Source: Marivita sp. GX14005
Lineage (GTDB): Bacteria; Pseudomonadota; Alphaproteobacteria; Rhodobacterales; Rhodobacteraceae
Length of the DNA: 64,000 nucleotides
NCBI RefSeq assembly: GCF_023370775.1
Contig: NZ_JAMCCQ010000001.1
Span: 1,116,001 to 1,180,000, forward strand
Direction of reading: 5' to 3'
Shown piece after piece: positions 9,085-19,500 of the stretch; within the stretch, counting starts at the first letter, position 1; each line of letters begins with the position of its first letter. The notes below the pieces were generated by a model. The model was not told the DNA's origin. It worked only from the letters and a program-made list of their open reading frames with translations, and searched no databases. Position numbers and translations under genes: made by a program.

Positions 9085-12000
9085 ATGACGGAACAAGGAA
9101 CCGCGCCGGGGTATGGCGCGGAAAGTGACATTGCGATTGTCGGCATGTCTGTCCATGTGCCGGGTGCGCGGTCGGTCACGGAATATTGGCGAAACCTGCG
9201 CGACGGCGTTTCCTCGATAAAGCGGCAGAGCGAGGAGAATTTGATCGCCGCCGGTGTGGCCAAAGCGCTGCTGCGTCACCCCGATTATGTTCCCTACGCC
9301 GCGCCCCTCGACGGGTTCGATCACTTCGATGCGGAGTTTTTCGGTCTGTCGCCGAAAGATGCGGCCATCATGGATCCGCAGCATCGCCAGTTCCTCGAAT
9401 GTGCATGGGAGGCGCTGGAAGATGCCGGGCATGTGCCGGGGCGATTTTCCGGCAGGATCGGCGTTTTCGGCGGTTGCGGCATGGGCAGCTATTTCTACGT
9501 CAACCTGTGTTCCAACCGCGATCTGGTGGATGAAACCGGGCTGTTCCTTCTGCGCCATACCGGCAATGACAAGGATTTCCTGACCACCCGCGTCAGTCAT
9601 ATCTTCGATCTCGCCGGTCCGTCGATCAGCGTTCAGACAGCCTGTTCCACCTCGCTCGTCGCGGCCCACTACGCCTGCCAGTCGCTGCTGAGCGGCGAGT
9701 GCGATATGGCACTGGCCGGAGGCGTGACGATCGAATTGCCGCAGGGGCATGGATATCTATACAAGGAAAACGAAATCCTTTCGCCCGACGGGCAGTGTCA
9801 CGCCTTCGATCATCGCGCGCAGGGAACGGTGTTCGGCTCGGGCGCCGGGGTTGTCGTGCTGCGGCGGCTGGCCGATGCCGTGGCGGATAACGATCATATC
9901 TGGGCTGTCATTAAAGGCGGCGCCGTCAACAACGATGGCGCGGCGAAGGCCGGGTATCTCGCCCCGTCGGTCGAGGGGCAGGCGGCTGCGATCGCCGAAG
10001 CACAGGCGATGGCCGGGACGACCTCGGACACTATAGATTATGTCGAGTGCCACGGAACCGGCACCTATCTCGGCGATCCGATCGAGGTGAGCGCGCTCAC
10101 ACAGGCCTTCCGCGAAACCGCGGATCGGATTGGCTATTGCCGGATCGGTTCCGTGAAGACGAATATCGGCCATCTCGATACCGCTGCGGGCGTCGCCAGC
10201 CTGGTCAAGGCATCGCTCGCGCTTCACAACCGGCAGATGCCGCCGAGCCTCGGCTTCGAAAAGCCGAACCCGGCAATCGCGTTCGAAACCACGCCCTTCA
10301 TCGTGAATGACCGGCTGACGGATTGGCCCCGCCGCGATCACCCGCGCCGGGCGGGTGTCAATTCCCTTGGCGTCGGCGGCACGAACGCGCATCTCGTTCT
10401 GGAGGAAGCGCCGCCGCGGCCAGCATCCGAACCGAGCGATTGGCCTTTTCAGCTTCTCACCGTTTCGGGCCGGAGTGAGGCCGCGCTGGACGCCAATTGC
10501 GAACGTCTTGCCGCGCATCTTCGCGAACATACCGGCCAACCTTTGCCCGACATCGCCTGGACATTGGCCCAAGGGCGGCGTGCTTTCGAAAAACGCCGGA
10601 TTGTCGTCGCGTCTGACCATGAGGATGCAGCGCGACTGCTCGAGCACAAGGACGCGCGGCGCGTCCATTCCCATTCCGCGCTGAGCGATCCCGACATTGC
10701 CTTCCTCTTCCCGGGTGGCGGCGCGCAATATGTCAACATGGCGCGCGATCTTTACGAAACCGAACCCGTTTTCGCCGATTGGATGGATCGCGGGTTCGAG
10801 TGCCTCGCCGCCGTGGAAAGCACCGATATCCGCGCGCTCTGGCGTCCTGAACCGGGCCGGGAGGCCGCCGCCGAAAAGGCGCTTCGCAAACCCTCTGTTC
10901 AGCTCCCGCTTATCATGATCGTGGAATATGCGCTCGCGCAGCTCTGGATGGGCTGGGGGATCGCGCCATCGGTGCTTGCCGGCCATTCGATGGGTGAAAA
11001 TACGGCCGCCTGTCTCGCCGGCGTAATGTCGTTCGAGGATTGCGTGGGTCTGGTTCATCTGCGCGGACGCCTGTTCGACAGTGTGAACGAAGGGGGGATG
11101 GTGTCTGTGGCGCTTCCCGCGGCGGAGCTGAAACCGATGTTGAGTGATGCTCTCGATCTCGGCGCAATCAATGCGCCCGGGCTCAGCGTGGCGTCGGGGC
11201 CGACCGGCGCGTTGGAGGCACTGGAACGCGCTCTGTCCGAGAAAGACGTCGAATTCCAGCGGATTCCCATCGATATTGCGGCTCATTCCCGGATGCTCGA
11301 TCCAATCCTTGATCGGTTCCGTGACTATCTGCGGTCAATCGATTTGCGCACGCCTCGGATCCCGCTCACGTCGAACCTCACCGGAGAGTTCCTGACCGAC
11401 GACCAGGCCACCGATCCGGAATACTGGGTCATGCATCTGCGCTCGACGGTGCGTTTTGCGAGTTGCCTTGATACGCTCGCCAGACGAAAGGATCGCATCT
11501 ATCTTGAAGTCGGCCCGGGAAAGGCATTGTCCGCCCTCGCTCGCCAAAGCGTGGGGATTGCGGCGCAGCAGACCATTTCGAGCCTTCGGCATCCGGACGA
11601 GGACATTGAAGACGATCGGCACATGCTCGAAGTGCTTGGCCGCATCTGGGCGCTCGGCGGCGAATTCGACTGGGCACAGATCTGGGGCGATGCGCGGCGC
11701 AATCGCGTGCCGCTTCCCAGCTATGCGTTTCAAAGATCGCGCTATTTCATCGAACCGGCCGAACCCCGAATCGAACCGGCCCCGGACTTCCTCACCAGGA
11801 TAGAGAAACCGGAGGACTGGGGCTGGACCCCGATCTGGAGCCGGAAATACGCCGATACGCCAATCGCGACGATGGATGATCTCGGCGCAATCGATCCCGA
11901 AACCTGGCTTGTCTTCATGGATGACGCGGGCCTCGCCCGGCGGGCGGCGGACCGGCTGATCGCGGCGGGGCACACGGTGATCGAACTCTCACCCGGAGAC

Positions 12001-15000
12001 AGCTTCGCCCGGCTTTCGGATCGGCGCTATATCCTTGCTCCCGAGCGGGGGCGCGAAGGCTATGACATGCTGTGCCGCGATCTGCTCTCGCGCGGTCTGG
12101 TGCCAAGCCGTATCGCGCATTTCTGGGGGGTGACGCGGGATAGGCGCCACCGTCCGGGATCGAGTTTTTTCCACCGCGTGCAGGAGCAGGGTTTTTATTC
12201 GCTTCTTTTCCTGACGCAGGCCATCGCCGATGAAACACTGCCAAAGCCCAAACAGATCACGGTATTCACCACCGGCGCTGCATCTGTTGGTGACGAGCCG
12301 CTGGCAGAGCCCGAGAAGGCTGTTATTGCCGGTCCCGCCCGCGTTGCGCCGCGAGAGATACCGGGATTGTCGATCTCGACCCTCGATCTTGCGCTTCCGC
12401 CAAAACCCCGCACGCGTTTCTTTGGCCGTTCCGGAGAGAGCGCATACAGCGAGGCGATGGAACGTCTGAACAGGCAGATTCTCGAAGAGATGCTTGCTGC
12501 GCCCGGCTCTTCCATCGCCGCGCTTCAGGGGGAGCATCGCTACGAACGCAGATTGCGAGCAACCCGCCTGATCGAACGGGCCGAACCTGCGATCCGACCG
12601 GGCGGCGCCTATCTTGTCACCGGCGGGTTTGGCGGAATTGGCATGACCATTGCAAGATCGCTTGCCGCGCATAGATGCAAATTGCATCTGACAAGCCGAC
12701 AGGCCATGCCGCCGCGATCGGAATGGGACGGCTATCTGCAACGACATGCCCCGCATGACCGGATATCCCGCCGGATCGCGGCCGTTCGCGATCTTGAGGA
12801 TCGCGGAGCGACGGTGTTCTGCCATGTCGCCGATATCTGCAATCTGACTGAGATGTCCGCGCTTGTCGAAGACGCGAAAGCGCGCCACGGCAGGATTGAC
12901 GGAGTCATCCATACCGCTGGCGTGATGGAAGATGCGCCGCTCCTTTCCAAGACAACCGCATCGGTGGAGCGCGTTTTTGCCGCCAAGATCCATGGCGCGA
13001 AGGTGTTGGGCAAGCTATTCGCGGATGGAGAAACAGATTTCATCGCGCTCTTTTCCTCGTCGTCCACGCATATCGCACCGGCCGGACAGGTCGATTATGT
13101 CGCCGCGAACGAATATCTCAACGCGTTCGCTCAATCGCGCAAAGGGGGGCGAACCCGCGTCGTCGCGATCAACTGGGGCATTTGGGCCGATGTAGGAATG
13201 GCAGCCGATGCGCTGGCAGATCGGGCTGCGCCGGGAACATTCGAAACGATTGACCAGCCGCTTCTGCACCGAGCGGGTTTCGATCCTGCGGGAAACCGTC
13301 TGTTCACCGCGCGGTATTGCGATGATGACTGGTTCATCGACGAGCATCGAACACGCGACGGAGCCGCACTGTTCCCTGGCGCCGCGCATGTCACGCTTGC
13401 CGCGCAAGCGCTGAAGACGCAGGAGGATGTGCGCGCGTTCACCATACGTGACATGACGTTCCTGCGCCCGCTACATGTGGGTGATCGGGCGCAGCGCGAT
13501 GTTCGGGCGCGATTGGAGCGCCGCGATCACGGCTATCACCTTACCGTCAGCGCTGATTGCGAACTCAACGGCCAGAAAGGTTTCGCGCCCCTTGCTACGG
13601 CACAGCTCTCCCTGGCGCCCGTGAAGCAGCCCGGCCGGATCGATCCCGCCGCAATCCGGGCACGATGCACGGGGCGGGCTGCCGGCAAAGAGGGCGGCAA
13701 ACTCGACGCCGCCCAGGAAACGCAACTGCGGTTCGGCGCGCGCTGGAAAGTGCTCGACAGCTATTGCCTGGGAGACGGCGAAGGCCTGGCTGAACTGTCG
13801 CTGGGCGAGGTCGCGGCGCAGGACCGCGATTGGCTGATCCATCCCGCGCTGCTCGACATCGCCACCGGATGGGCGATGGAGCTGATAGAAGGCTATCGCG
13901 CGGAGCGTTTATGGGTGCCAGTGTCTATCGATACGGTTCACTTGCATCACCCCTTGCCAAACCGGATCGTCAGTTGGGTCCGGTCGGCCGCGCATAACCG
14001 GAGTGGTGGCGATACCGCGCGGTTCGATATTACGCTGGCGACCCCCGATGGCGAAGTCTGCATCCAGATCGAAGGATTTACCATCAAACGGCTTGAAGAC
14101 AGTTCGGTTCTGACTGCGCCGCTTCGCGTAAGCCCGTCGGAGTTCGAACCTGCCGAAGACCAGCGCGCGGAACAGCCTCTCTCCACAGCGGAGCAGCGGT
14201 TGCAATACAACCTGAGCCAGGGGATTCCGCCTGGCTTGGGCGCTGATGCCTTCGCGCGCGCGCTTGCGCTCGGCCAGCCCGAAATCGTCGTTTCGTCCCT
14301 CGATATCGAGGCGTTGACCGATCAGGCGGACAGGGCAGATGCGCAATCGAGCGTCCACAAGTTCGATCGCCCGAAACTGGAGGGGGCATATGTCGCTCCG
14401 CAAAACGATGTGGAACGGAACCTCGTCGCCATCTGGGAAGATCTGCTGGGTGTTCAGAATGTCGGTGTCGAAGACAGTTTTTTCGATCTCGGCGGTCACT
14501 CCCTGATCGCGGTTCGACTGTTCGCCCGGATCAGGAAGGTCTACAACGTCGATTTTCCGATTTCCGTTCTCTTCGAAGCCCCGACAATCCGCGCCTGCGC
14601 CGAGCTCATCCCGAACGAAAACGAAACTCCGACAAGCGGCGAAGCGCCCCGCAAGCCGCCTGCCCATGAGCGCCGTTTCAAGCATCTGGTCGCAATGCAC
14701 GATGGCGAAGGCGGTCCACAAACCCCGTTCTTCCTCGTCGCGGGTATGTTCGGAAACGTCCTCAACCTACGCCATCTCGCGCAGCTTCTGGGCACCGAAC
14801 GGCCGTTCTACGGGCTGCAGGCAAAGGGGCTTTTCGGCGATGAGGAGCCGCACCGTTCGGTCGAAGCGGCCGCGCGCGATTATATCGCCGAGATGATGCA
14901 GGTGCAGCCCAAAGGCCCGTATTTCGTTGGCGGATTTTCCGGCGGAGGGATCATCGCCGTCGAAATCGCCCGCCAACTGCGCGCCGGGGGCGCGGAAGTG

Positions 15001-15543
15001 GCATTGGTCGTTTTGCTGGACACGCCTTTGCCGCGCCGCCGTCCACTGTCTCGATGGGACCGGTTGTTGATCCAGTGGCATGAGTTGCGCCGCAAGGGGG
15101 TCGGTTATCCGATCGTCTGGGCGCGCAATCGCCTGCGATGGGAACTTCAGAAGCGCGATTATCCTCAGGACGATCCAGCCGGGCACGGCTTTCACAACGC
15201 GCGTATCGAAGCGGCCTTTCTGAAAGCTGTCGAGGCATATGAGGTCGCGCCGCTGGACGGCCGCATCGTTCTTTTCCGGCCGCCGCTCACGGGAACCTGG
15301 CGCGTCTCCGCTGGCCGCTGGGTCAATCATGAACGCGCTTACCTTTTCGATGACAACGACTGGGGTCAATACGCGCCACAGATCGAGGTGTTCGAAGTGC
15401 CGGGCGACCATGACAGCATGGTGCTGGAGCCGAACGTCCGCGTTCTCGCCAAGCAGTTGCAGGACGTGATCGTCAGAACCGAAGCGGTGATGAACGGGCA
15501 GGGCGAAGTGCTGCCCTTCCAATCGTCCGAAGCGGCGGAATAG
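9085..15543 (+). CDS. Type I polyketide synthase, one module: KS-AT-KR-DH-ACP-TE
   Basis: 2152 residues from the ATG at 9085, which has a ggagg-type site about 13 bases upstream. Domains in order: ketosynthase (about 12-440; Cys187 in TACSTS, His323 in HGTGT, His363 in KTNIGH); acyltransferase (about 545-850; Ser635 in GHSMGE, probably malonyl); ketoreductase with its structural half (about 950-1345; TGGFGGIG near 1179, Ser1325, Tyr1338, and MED at the LDD position); dehydratase (about 1405-1690; His1421, Asp1591 in HPALLD); ACP (about 1765-1835; Ser1806 in DLGGHSL); thioesterase (about 1880-2130; Ser1952 in GGFSGGG, His2109). All catalytic residues appear intact. There is no loading module and no enoylreductase, so it likely extends a chain handed over by the NRPS encoded at 16569, reduces and dehydrates it, and releases the product. 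A phosphopantetheinyl transferase must come from elsewhere. Confidence 0.93.
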   Translation: MTEQGTAPGYGAESDIAIVGMSVHVPGARSVTEYWRNLRDGVSSIKRQSEENLIAAGVAKALLRHPDYVPYAAPLDGFDHFDAEFFGLSPKDAAIMDPQHRQFLECAWEALEDAGHVPGRFSGRIGVFGGCGMGSYFYVNLCSNRDLVDETGLFLLRHTGNDKDFLTTRVSHIFDLAGPSISVQTACSTSLVAAHYACQSLLSGECDMALAGGVTIELPQGHGYLYKENEILSPDGQCHAFDHRAQGTVFGSGAGVVVLRRLADAVADNDHIWAVIKGGAVNNDGAAKAGYLAPSVEGQAAAIAEAQAMAGTTSDTIDYVECHGTGTYLGDPIEVSALTQAFRETADRIGYCRIGSVKTNIGHLDTAAGVASLVKASLALHNRQMPPSLGFEKPNPAIAFETTPFIVNDRLTDWPRRDHPRRAGVNSLGVGGTNAHLVLEEAPPRPASEPSDWPFQLLTVSGRSEAALDANCERLAAHLREHTGQPLPDIAWTLAQGRRAFEKRRIVVASDHEDAARLLEHKDARRVHSHSALSDPDIAFLFPGGGAQYVNMARDLYETEPVFADWMDRGFECLAAVESTDIRALWRPEPGREAAAEKALRKPSVQLPLIMIVEYALAQLWMGWGIAPSVLAGHSMGENTAACLAGVMSFEDCVGLVHLRGRLFDSVNEGGMVSVALPAAELKPMLSDALDLGAINAPGLSVASGPTGALEALERALSEKDVEFQRIPIDIAAHSRMLDPILDRFRDYLRSIDLRTPRIPLTSNLTGEFLTDDQATDPEYWVMHLRSTVRFASCLDTLARRKDRIYLEVGPGKALSALARQSVGIAAQQTISSLRHPDEDIEDDRHMLEVLGRIWALGGEFDWAQIWGDARRNRVPLPSYAFQRSRYFIEPAEPRIEPAPDFLTRIEKPEDWGWTPIWSRKYADTPIATMDDLGAIDPETWLVFMDDAGLARRAADRLIAAGHTVIELSPGDSFARLSDRRYILAPERGREGYDMLCRDLLSRGLVPSRIAHFWGVTRDRRHRPGSSFFHRVQEQGFYSLLFLTQAIADETLPKPKQITVFTTGAASVGDEPLAEPEKAVIAGPARVAPREIPGLSISTLDLALPPKPRTRFFGRSGESAYSEAMERLNRQILEEMLAAPGSSIAALQGEHRYERRLRATRLIERAEPAIRPGGAYLVTGGFGGIGMTIARSLAAHRCKLHLTSRQAMPPRSEWDGYLQRHAPHDRISRRIAAVRDLEDRGATVFCHVADICNLTEMSALVEDAKARHGRIDGVIHTAGVMEDAPLLSKTTASVERVFAAKIHGAKVLGKLFADGETDFIALFSSSSTHIAPAGQVDYVAANEYLNAFAQSRKGGRTRVVAINWGIWADVGMAADALADRAAPGTFETIDQPLLHRAGFDPAGNRLFTARYCDDDWFIDEHRTRDGAALFPGAAHVTLAAQALKTQEDVRAFTIRDMTFLRPLHVGDRAQRDVRARLERRDHGYHLTVSADCELNGQKGFAPLATAQLSLAPVKQPGRIDPAAIRARCTGRAAGKEGGKLDAAQETQLRFGARWKVLDSYCLGDGEGLAELSLGEVAAQDRDWLIHPALLDIATGWAMELIEGYRAERLWVPVSIDTVHLHHPLPNRIVSWVRSAAHNRSGGDTARFDITLATPDGEVCIQIEGFTIKRLEDSSVLTAPLRVSPSEFEPAEDQRAEQPLSTAEQRLQYNLSQGIPPGLGADAFARALALGQPEIVVSSLDIEALTDQADRADAQSSVHKFDRPKLEGAYVAPQNDVERNLVAIWEDLLGVQNVGVEDSFFDLGGHSLIAVRLFARIRKVYNVDFPISVLFEAPTIRACAELIPNENETPTSGEAPRKPPAHERRFKHLVAMHDGEGGPQTPFFLVAGMFGNVLNLRHLAQLLGTERPFYGLQAKGLFGDEEPHRSVEAAARDYIAEMMQVQPKGPYFVGGFSGGGIIAVEIARQLRAGGAEVALVVLLDTPLPRRRPLSRWDRLLIQWHELRRKGVGYPIVWARNRLRWELQKRDYPQDDPAGHGFHNARIEAAFLKAVEAYEVAPLDGRIVLFRPPLTGTWRVSAGRWVNHERAYLFDDNDWGQYAPQIEVFEVPGDHDSMVLEPNVRVLAKQLQDVIVRTEAVMNGQGEVLPFQSSEAAE

Positions 15544-15545
15544 CC

Positions 15546-16565
15546 ATGACCGATATTGTCGCCGTTATCCTGAATTACAAAACGCCCGATCTTGCGCTCA
15601 AGGCAGCGCGTTCCGTTGCCGCCGCGATGGAAGGTTTTGGAGGCGCGATCCTTCTGGTCGACAACGCCTCGGGCGATGGCTCGTTCGAGGCGATGCGCGA
15701 CGGCGTGGCGCGCGCGAAATGGCCCGCGCATCTTGACCTGCGCGTGCTGCAAACGGGACGGAATGGCGGCTTCGGCGCGGGCAACAATTTCGGCATCCGT
15801 GCCGGCTTGGAGACATGCCCCGGCGCGAAGTTCGTCTACCTGCTCAACCCGGATGCGGAGGTGGAGGCGGGCGGCATCGCGGCGCTCGTGAACCATCTTG
15901 AAATGCACCCCGAAGCGGCAATCGCGGGAAGCTGGATTTCCGGCGAGGATGGAGGCGACCATTGCAGCGCCTTTCGGTTGCCGTCCCTCGCCTCGGAATT
16001 CGAAGCGGCCATTCGCATGGGGCCAGTCACGCGAGTGTTGAAAAATTCTGTTTTGCCGCTTCATGTTCCGGATCGCTCCGGCCCGGTCGGCTGGATCGTC
16101 GGCGCATCGATGCTGGTGCGACGGGACGCGTTGGACAGGACTGGCCTGTTCGACGAAACCTTCTTTTTGTATTTCGAGGAAACCGATCTTTGTCTGCGAG
16201 CGCAGCGGGCAGGGTTCGAAGTGCATTTCGTTCGCGAGAGCCGTGTGTCGCATATCGGTTCGGTGTCAACCGGGATGGGTTCCTGGGCTCGGACGCCGCC
16301 CTATTGGTATCAGAGCCGCTGGTATTACTATTCGAAGAATCACGGGCGCGTTTTTGCGGCGGCGGCTACGCTTCTCAACGTGACGGGAACGCTGCTCTGG
16401 CGGCTACGGCGCCGTATTGAAAGACGGCCCAACACCGATGCCCCCCGCTTCCTGCGCGACATGATCGCCCATGATGCCCGCGCCCTTTTCAAACCCACGC
16501 CCAATGCCGCAATCCGGTCGATCAGGTCCCCGGCCGAGGCGCGTCTTCAAACCAGCATGGATTGA
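15546..16565 (+). CDS. Glycosyltransferase, family 2 (WbbL/rhamnosyltransferase-like)
   Basis: 339 residues, starting 2 bases after the PKS stop. The fold starts at VAVILNYKTPDLALKAARS and includes ILLVDNASGDGS, NGGFGAGNNFG and VYLLNPDAEVE; the last two are typical of the COG1216 rhamnosyltransferase-like group, with NPD supplying metal ligands. GWIVGASMLVRRDAL and FLYFEETDLCLRAQRAG are the family's acceptor-side blocks. The enzyme would add a sugar, possibly a deoxysugar, to a lipid-linked glycan, or possibly to the polyketide-peptide product, since it lies between the PKS and NRPS genes with 2- and 3-base gaps on either side and so appears to be co-transcribed with them. Confidence 0.9.
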   Translation: MTDIVAVILNYKTPDLALKAARSVAAAMEGFGGAILLVDNASGDGSFEAMRDGVARAKWPAHLDLRVLQTGRNGGFGAGNNFGIRAGLETCPGAKFVYLLNPDAEVEAGGIAALVNHLEMHPEAAIAGSWISGEDGGDHCSAFRLPSLASEFEAAIRMGPVTRVLKNSVLPLHVPDRSGPVGWIVGASMLVRRDALDRTGLFDETFFLYFEETDLCLRAQRAGFEVHFVRESRVSHIGSVSTGMGSWARTPPYWYQSRWYYYSKNHGRVFAAAATLLNVTGTLLWRLRRRIERRPNTDAPRFLRDMIAHDARALFKPTPNAAIRSIRSPAEARLQTSMD

Positions 16566-16568
16566 ACC

Positions 16569-19500
16569 ATGACATCACTCGATTGCATCATCATCGGCGA
16601 TGAGAGCCTGACCTTGCAATGTGCCGAAACGCTGCTTGCACGCAGGCACCGGTTGCGTGCGTTCGTGACGGATAATCCGGATCTTCTGCGCTGGGCCGAA
16701 ACGCGGGACATACCCGTGCAGCCGCACGGCCCTGATCTGGCGGACGCGCTGGCCGGTTCGCGCGTCGACTGGATTTTGAGCATCGCGAACCTTGCGCTGC
16801 TACCGCCCGAGCTTCTGAAGCTGGCGTCCAAGGGGTGCGTCAATTTTCACGATGGCCCTTTGCCGCGCCGGGCCGGGCTGAATGCGCCCGTCTGGGCGCT
16901 GATCGATGGGGAGACGATGCACGGTATCACCTGGCATGTGATCGAAAAGGGCGTGGATACAGGCGATATTCTGGTCACGCGCCGGGTCGAGATCACGCCT
17001 GACGATACCGCGCTGACGCTCAACGCCAAATGCTATGAAGCCGGGCTCAACAGCTTTCCCGACCTGCTGTCAGAGCTCGAAAACGGCCTTCCCGGGCGCC
17101 AGCCACAGGATCTGTCGGCGCGCTCTTACCACGCATTGAAGGACCGGCCGGAGGCGAACGGTCTGCTGGATTTCGCTCGATCCGCTGATACCGCCCTTCG
17201 GCTCGTCCGGGCTTTGGATCACGGTCCCTACTGGAATCCCCTGTGCACGCCCAAACTCTTGCTTGGCACGAAGATCGTTCACATCGGTTCGGCCAGGAAA
17301 CGCGCCAGCAGCGCCGCGCCGGGAACGGTGATCGATCTCGACAGGAACAGTTTGACGGTTGCCTTCGCGGACGGCGCATTGCGGCTATCGGATCTTCGCG
17401 GCACGACTGGGCAGGCGATCGATCCGCGCGGGCTTGTTGATCTCGGGCAGCGTCTGAGCGGGCCCGACCAAACGGCGCGAGACAGGATCTCCGAGGTGTT
17501 TCGAGGCTTGGCCGGAAAGGATGCGTTTTGGCGCCGGCAACTTGCGCAGGTTCGGCCGGTTGCCCTGCCCCTGAAATCCGGGGGTGGCGCGGGTTTGAAA
17601 ACCGAACCCCTCGTCGTTCCAGCGGAACATCTTGCCCCGGCTCTTTGCATTCTTGCCGAACACCTGTCGCCAGGCCCCGATGTGGGTCTGGCGTTCACCA
17701 ACCGTACGATACGGCAGTCCGAAACGTACGGTTTGGCCGCCGACTGGGTTCCGGTTCGGGCGGATCACTTGCAGGACGGCTGGCCGGAAATCCGGACGGG
17801 GTTCGCCGCCGATCTCATCGTTCGCGATCCTGCGCTTCATTCCTTCGAAACGCCCGCGCTCGGCCTATCCGACGATGCCGGTGCGATCTGCGAATGTGCG
17901 ATTACGGTCGAGCGCAAGGAAGGCCATATCGTCGCGCATATCGATGAAAGTCGCGTTTCGACCGAGTTCGCGGAGATCGTGCTGCGCCGTCTTCGCTGGA
18001 TCGCCGATCAGTTGGCGGACGGAAAACGCCCCGATGCGATCGATCCGCTGCCGCCGGGCGAACGCCGGAAAGTGATCGAGACGTGCAATGCGACCGAGCG
18101 CGCGATCGATGGCCCGCAGACGATGCACGCGGCCTTTGAGGCGCAGGTTGCAAAAACGCCGAACGCCGTCGCGCTCGTTCATCAAAATATGGCGCTGAGC
18201 TATGCTGCGTTGAACGAACGGGCCAATCGGATTGCGCATGTGCTGCGCGATCTGGGGGTCGCGCCCGAAGAGATCGTCGGCCTGCATTGCCGCCGCGAGC
18301 CAGACATGATCGCCGCCGCGCTGGGCGTGCTCAAGGCCGGCGCGGCCTACCTGCCACTCGATCCGGATTATCCTGCGGATCGGTTGGCGCACTACCTCAA
18401 GGACAGCGGCGCGCGCATCGTTCTGACGCAAAGCGGGATCGAACATGATCTTTCCGTAGACATTGCGGAGCGTATCAGTCTCGACCGCGATTCCCGGTTG
18501 CAAAATGCGGCGACCGGCGATCCGATCACCGAAGCCAGCGACGAAAATCTTGCCTATGTGATCTACACCTCGGGGTCCACCGGAACGCCAAAGGGCGTGA
18601 TGGTGGAGCATCGCAACGTGATGAATTTCTATGCCGCGATGGATGACGTCGTCCAGCCTGAGCCGGAGGCGGCGTGGCTCGCGCTGACAAGCCCAAGCTT
18701 CGATATCTCTGTGCTCGAACTGTTCTACACCATGGCGCGGGGGATCAAGGTTGTCCTGTCAGATTCCAACCAGCGCGACACGCTCTCGCGCCGCGCGGTG
18801 CGACAGGCTGGCACGGGAATGGAGTTTTCGATCTACTATTGGGGAAATGACGACGGCATTGGGCGCGACAAATATCGCCTGCTGCTCGACGGGGCGCGGT
18901 TTGCCGACGAAAACGGGTTCTGCGCCGTCTGGACGCCCGAACGTCATTTCCACGCGTTCGGCGGCCCCTATCCCAATCCGTCCGTCACCGGGGCGGCGGT
19001 CGCGAGCGTGACACGGAATATCGGGGTGCGCGCGGGTAGCTGCGTCGCGCCGCTGCATCATCCGGCGCGGATCGCGGAGGAATGGGCGGTGATCGACAAT
19101 CTGACCAACGGGCGCGCCGGGATCGGCCTCGCGAGCGGTTGGCAGCCCGACGATTTCATCCTCCGCCCCGAGAACACACCGCCCGCCAACAAGCCCGCGA
19201 TGTTTGATACGCTGGCGACGATCCGCAAACTTTGGCGCGGGGAGCCGGTGGCGTTTCCGCGCGGTGACGGAACGATGCACGAGGTGATCACCCAGCCGCG
19301 CCCGGTTTCGCCGGAACTGCCGGTCTGGGTAACGATCGCCGGCAATCCCGAAACCTGGCGCGAGGCAGGGCGGCACGGCGCGCATGTGCTTACGCATCTT
19401 CTGGGCCAGTCGATCGCTGAGGTCGAGCAAAAGATCGGCCTTTATCGCCAGTCGCTCCGCGATGCCGGGCATGATCCTGACGCGTTCAAGGTTACGTTGA

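Noticed and set aside
9757-11286. 509-codon open frame antisense to the PKS
   Set aside because: The KS and AT domains on the + strand account for this stretch.
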